64,000 nt of DNA, from assembly GCF_035918095.1 (NCBI RefSeq), contig NZ_CP109137.1:2792001-2856000 (forward strand). The letters are read 5' to 3'. The notes under the pieces are model-generated. The model was given only the letters and a program-made list of their open reading frames with translations, had not been told where the DNA came from and searched no databases. Shown piece after piece: positions 62,758-64,000 of the stretch (positions are counted from its first letter, which is position 1; each line of letters begins with the position of its first letter). Position numbers and translations under genes: made by a program. Origin of the DNA: Streptomyces sp. NBC_01750. Lineage in GTDB: Bacteria; Actinomycetota; Actinomycetes; Streptomycetales; Streptomycetaceae.

Positions 62758-63759
62758 ATGTCGAAGATCAAGCCCAGCAAGGGCGCCCCGTACGCACGGA
62801 TCATGGGTGTCGGCGGTTACCGCCCGACCCGGGTCGTGCCCAACGAGGTGATCCTCGAGACGATCGACTCCTCCGACGAGTGGATCCGCTCGCGCTCGGG
62901 CATCGCCACCCGCCACTGGGCCTCCCCCGAGGAGACCGTGGCCGCGATGTCCGTCGAGGCCTCCGGCAAGGCGATCGCCGACGCCGGAATCACCCCGCAG
63001 CAGATCGGCGGCGTGATCGTCTCCACCGTCTCGCACTTCAAGCAGACCCCTGCCGTCGCCACCGAGATCGCGGACAAGATCGGCGCGATCAAGCCGGCCG
63101 CGTTCGACATCTCCGCGGGCTGCGCCGGCTTCGGCTACGGCCTGACCCTGGCCAAGGGCATGATCGTCGAGGGCTCGGCGGAATATGTACTTGTCATCGG
63201 CGTCGAGCGGCTCAGCGACCTCACCGACCTGGAGGACCGTGCGACGGCCTTCCTGTTCGGCGACGGTGCGGGCGCGGTCGTCGTCGGCCCGTCCAAGGAG
63301 CCGAAGATCGGCCCGACCGTCTGGGGCTCCGAGGGCGACAAGTCCGAGACCATCAAGCAGACCGTGCCGTGGGACGACTACCGCAACGGCACCGTCGAGA
63401 AGTTCCCGGCCATCACGCAGGAGGGCCAGGCGGTCTTCCGCTGGGCCGTCTTCGAGATGGCGAAGGTCGCGCAACAGGCCCTGGACGCGGCCGGGATCAG
63501 CGCCGACGACCTGGACGTCTTCATTCCGCACCAGGCGAATATGCGGATCATCGACTCGATGGTGAAGACTCTGAAGCTGCCGGAGCACGTCACGGTCGCC
63601 CGTGACGTGGAGACCACCGGCAACACCTCGGCCGCCTCGATCCCGCTCGCCATGGAGCGGCTCCTGGCGACCGGGGCGGCGAAGAGCGGTGACACCGCGC
63701 TCGTCATCGGCTTCGGGGCGGGTCTCGTCTACGCCGCGACGGTCGTTACCCTCCCCTAG
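62758..63759 (+). CDS. fabH: 3-oxoacyl-ACP synthase III
   Basis: 333 aa. Condenses acyl-CoA primers with malonyl-ACP to start (branched) fatty acids. Catalytic Cys in DISAGCAGFGYGL near residue 122, His in FIPHQANMRI near 262 and Asn in ETTGNTSAASIPLA near 293. 16 bp after fabD, GGAG before ATG 62758. Confidence 0.97.
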   Translation: MSKIKPSKGAPYARIMGVGGYRPTRVVPNEVILETIDSSDEWIRSRSGIATRHWASPEETVAAMSVEASGKAIADAGITPQQIGGVIVSTVSHFKQTPAVATEIADKIGAIKPAAFDISAGCAGFGYGLTLAKGMIVEGSAEYVLVIGVERLSDLTDLEDRATAFLFGDGAGAVVVGPSKEPKIGPTVWGSEGDKSETIKQTVPWDDYRNGTVEKFPAITQEGQAVFRWAVFEMAKVAQQALDAAGISADDLDVFIPHQANMRIIDSMVKTLKLPEHVTVARDVETTGNTSAASIPLAMERLLATGAAKSGDTALVIGFGAGLVYAATVVTLP

Positions 63760-63814
63760 GCACACCGGATCTTCCGGACGCCACACCCTCTGAAACAAAC
63801 CGAAGGAGCGCCAC

Positions 63815-64000
63815 ATGGCCGCCACTCAGGAAGAGATCGTCACCGGTCTCGCGGAGATCGTGAACGAGATCGCCGGTATCCCGGTCGAGGACGTCCAGCT
63901 GGACAAGTCCTTCACCGACGACCTGGACGTCGACTCGCTGTCCATGGTCGAGGTCGTCGTCGCAGCCGAAGAGCGCTTCGACGTCAAGATCCCGGACGAC
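63815..64000 (+). CDS. acpP: Acyl carrier protein (3' end outside window)
   Basis: First 62 codons. The phosphopantetheine attachment Ser is in DVDSLSMVEVV near residue 47 (DSL motif). AAGGAG lies 8 nt before ATG 63815. Carrier of growing acyl chains; fabF would follow off the window. Confidence 0.97.
   Translation, partial: MAATQEEIVTGLAEIVNEIAGIPVEDVQLDKSFTDDLDVDSLSMVEVVVAAEERFDVKIPDD

Overview
The window is high-GC actinobacterial DNA. Codon third positions are almost all G or C, GTG and TTG starts are common, and gene content fits Streptomyces: DUF397 with XRE/DUF5753 pairs, a PucR-type FasR next to fabD-fabH-acpP, homodimeric AceE, and TerD paralogues. The right end matches the conserved Streptomyces fatty-acid synthase neighbourhood. 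No secondary-metabolite cluster and no CRISPR array was seen.

Layout. 1-2.5 kb: a divergent steroid-degradation pair (FadA5-type thiolase, truncated by the window edge, and a CYP125-type P450) around a KstR-like palindrome. 2.6-23.9 kb: mostly housekeeping and conserved-hypothetical Streptomyces genes, including an XRE/DUF397 pair, a GT87-PAP2 fusion, a DHA2 exporter with a MarR-like tail, a GDT1 transporter, a secreted HNH nuclease, a PhoD-like phosphatase behind a very long palindrome, and an iron-box-linked DoxX gene. 24.2-34.4 kb is the accessory region. It has a VOC protein, a second DHA2 exporter, a pseudo-receiver/thioredoxin-reductase fusion, a fatty-acid desaturase, a doubly frameshifted surface protein, an integrase remnant, a tRNA-Gly(CCC) 3' fragment with its terminator, and a 1.1 kb islet between 13-bp direct repeats that carries one unrecognised membrane protein.

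34.5-39 kb returns to core genes: tRNA-Val(TAC), a DUF4097 lipoprotein, a coiled-coil membrane protein, DUF4383, a GntR regulator and an FmdB protein. 39.0-48.0 kb is a Ter stress module. An operon (HpcH/HpaI lyase, PRTase-TRSP-StiP fusion, HAD phosphatase) has a good promoter and lies beside four TerD-superfamily genes and a TerC-like DUF475 membrane protein. Published comparative genomics predicts that such operons make a nucleoside-like metabolite; the product is unknown. An AhpE-type peroxiredoxin and DUF3052 follow, then aceE.

52.3-60.5 kb holds a K+ channel, small secreted and membrane proteins, a DUF1023 hydrolase, an aldo/keto reductase with a MerR regulator on a classic 19-bp-spacer promoter, a GNAT gene broken by a short palindromic repeat, a serine hydrolase and a pirin. 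60.5-64 kb is fasR, fabD, fabH and the start of acpP.

Across the window at least a dozen genes have a TANNNT-like hexamer 6-8 nt before the start codon, which suggests widespread leaderless transcription. The most promising leads are the Ter module with its fused 855-residue enzyme, the tRNA-Gly integration relics, the palindrome covering the phoD-like ribosome binding site, and the mobile-looking short palindrome. Several start codons are choices I made from ribosome-binding-site or -10 spacing and could be off by a few codons.
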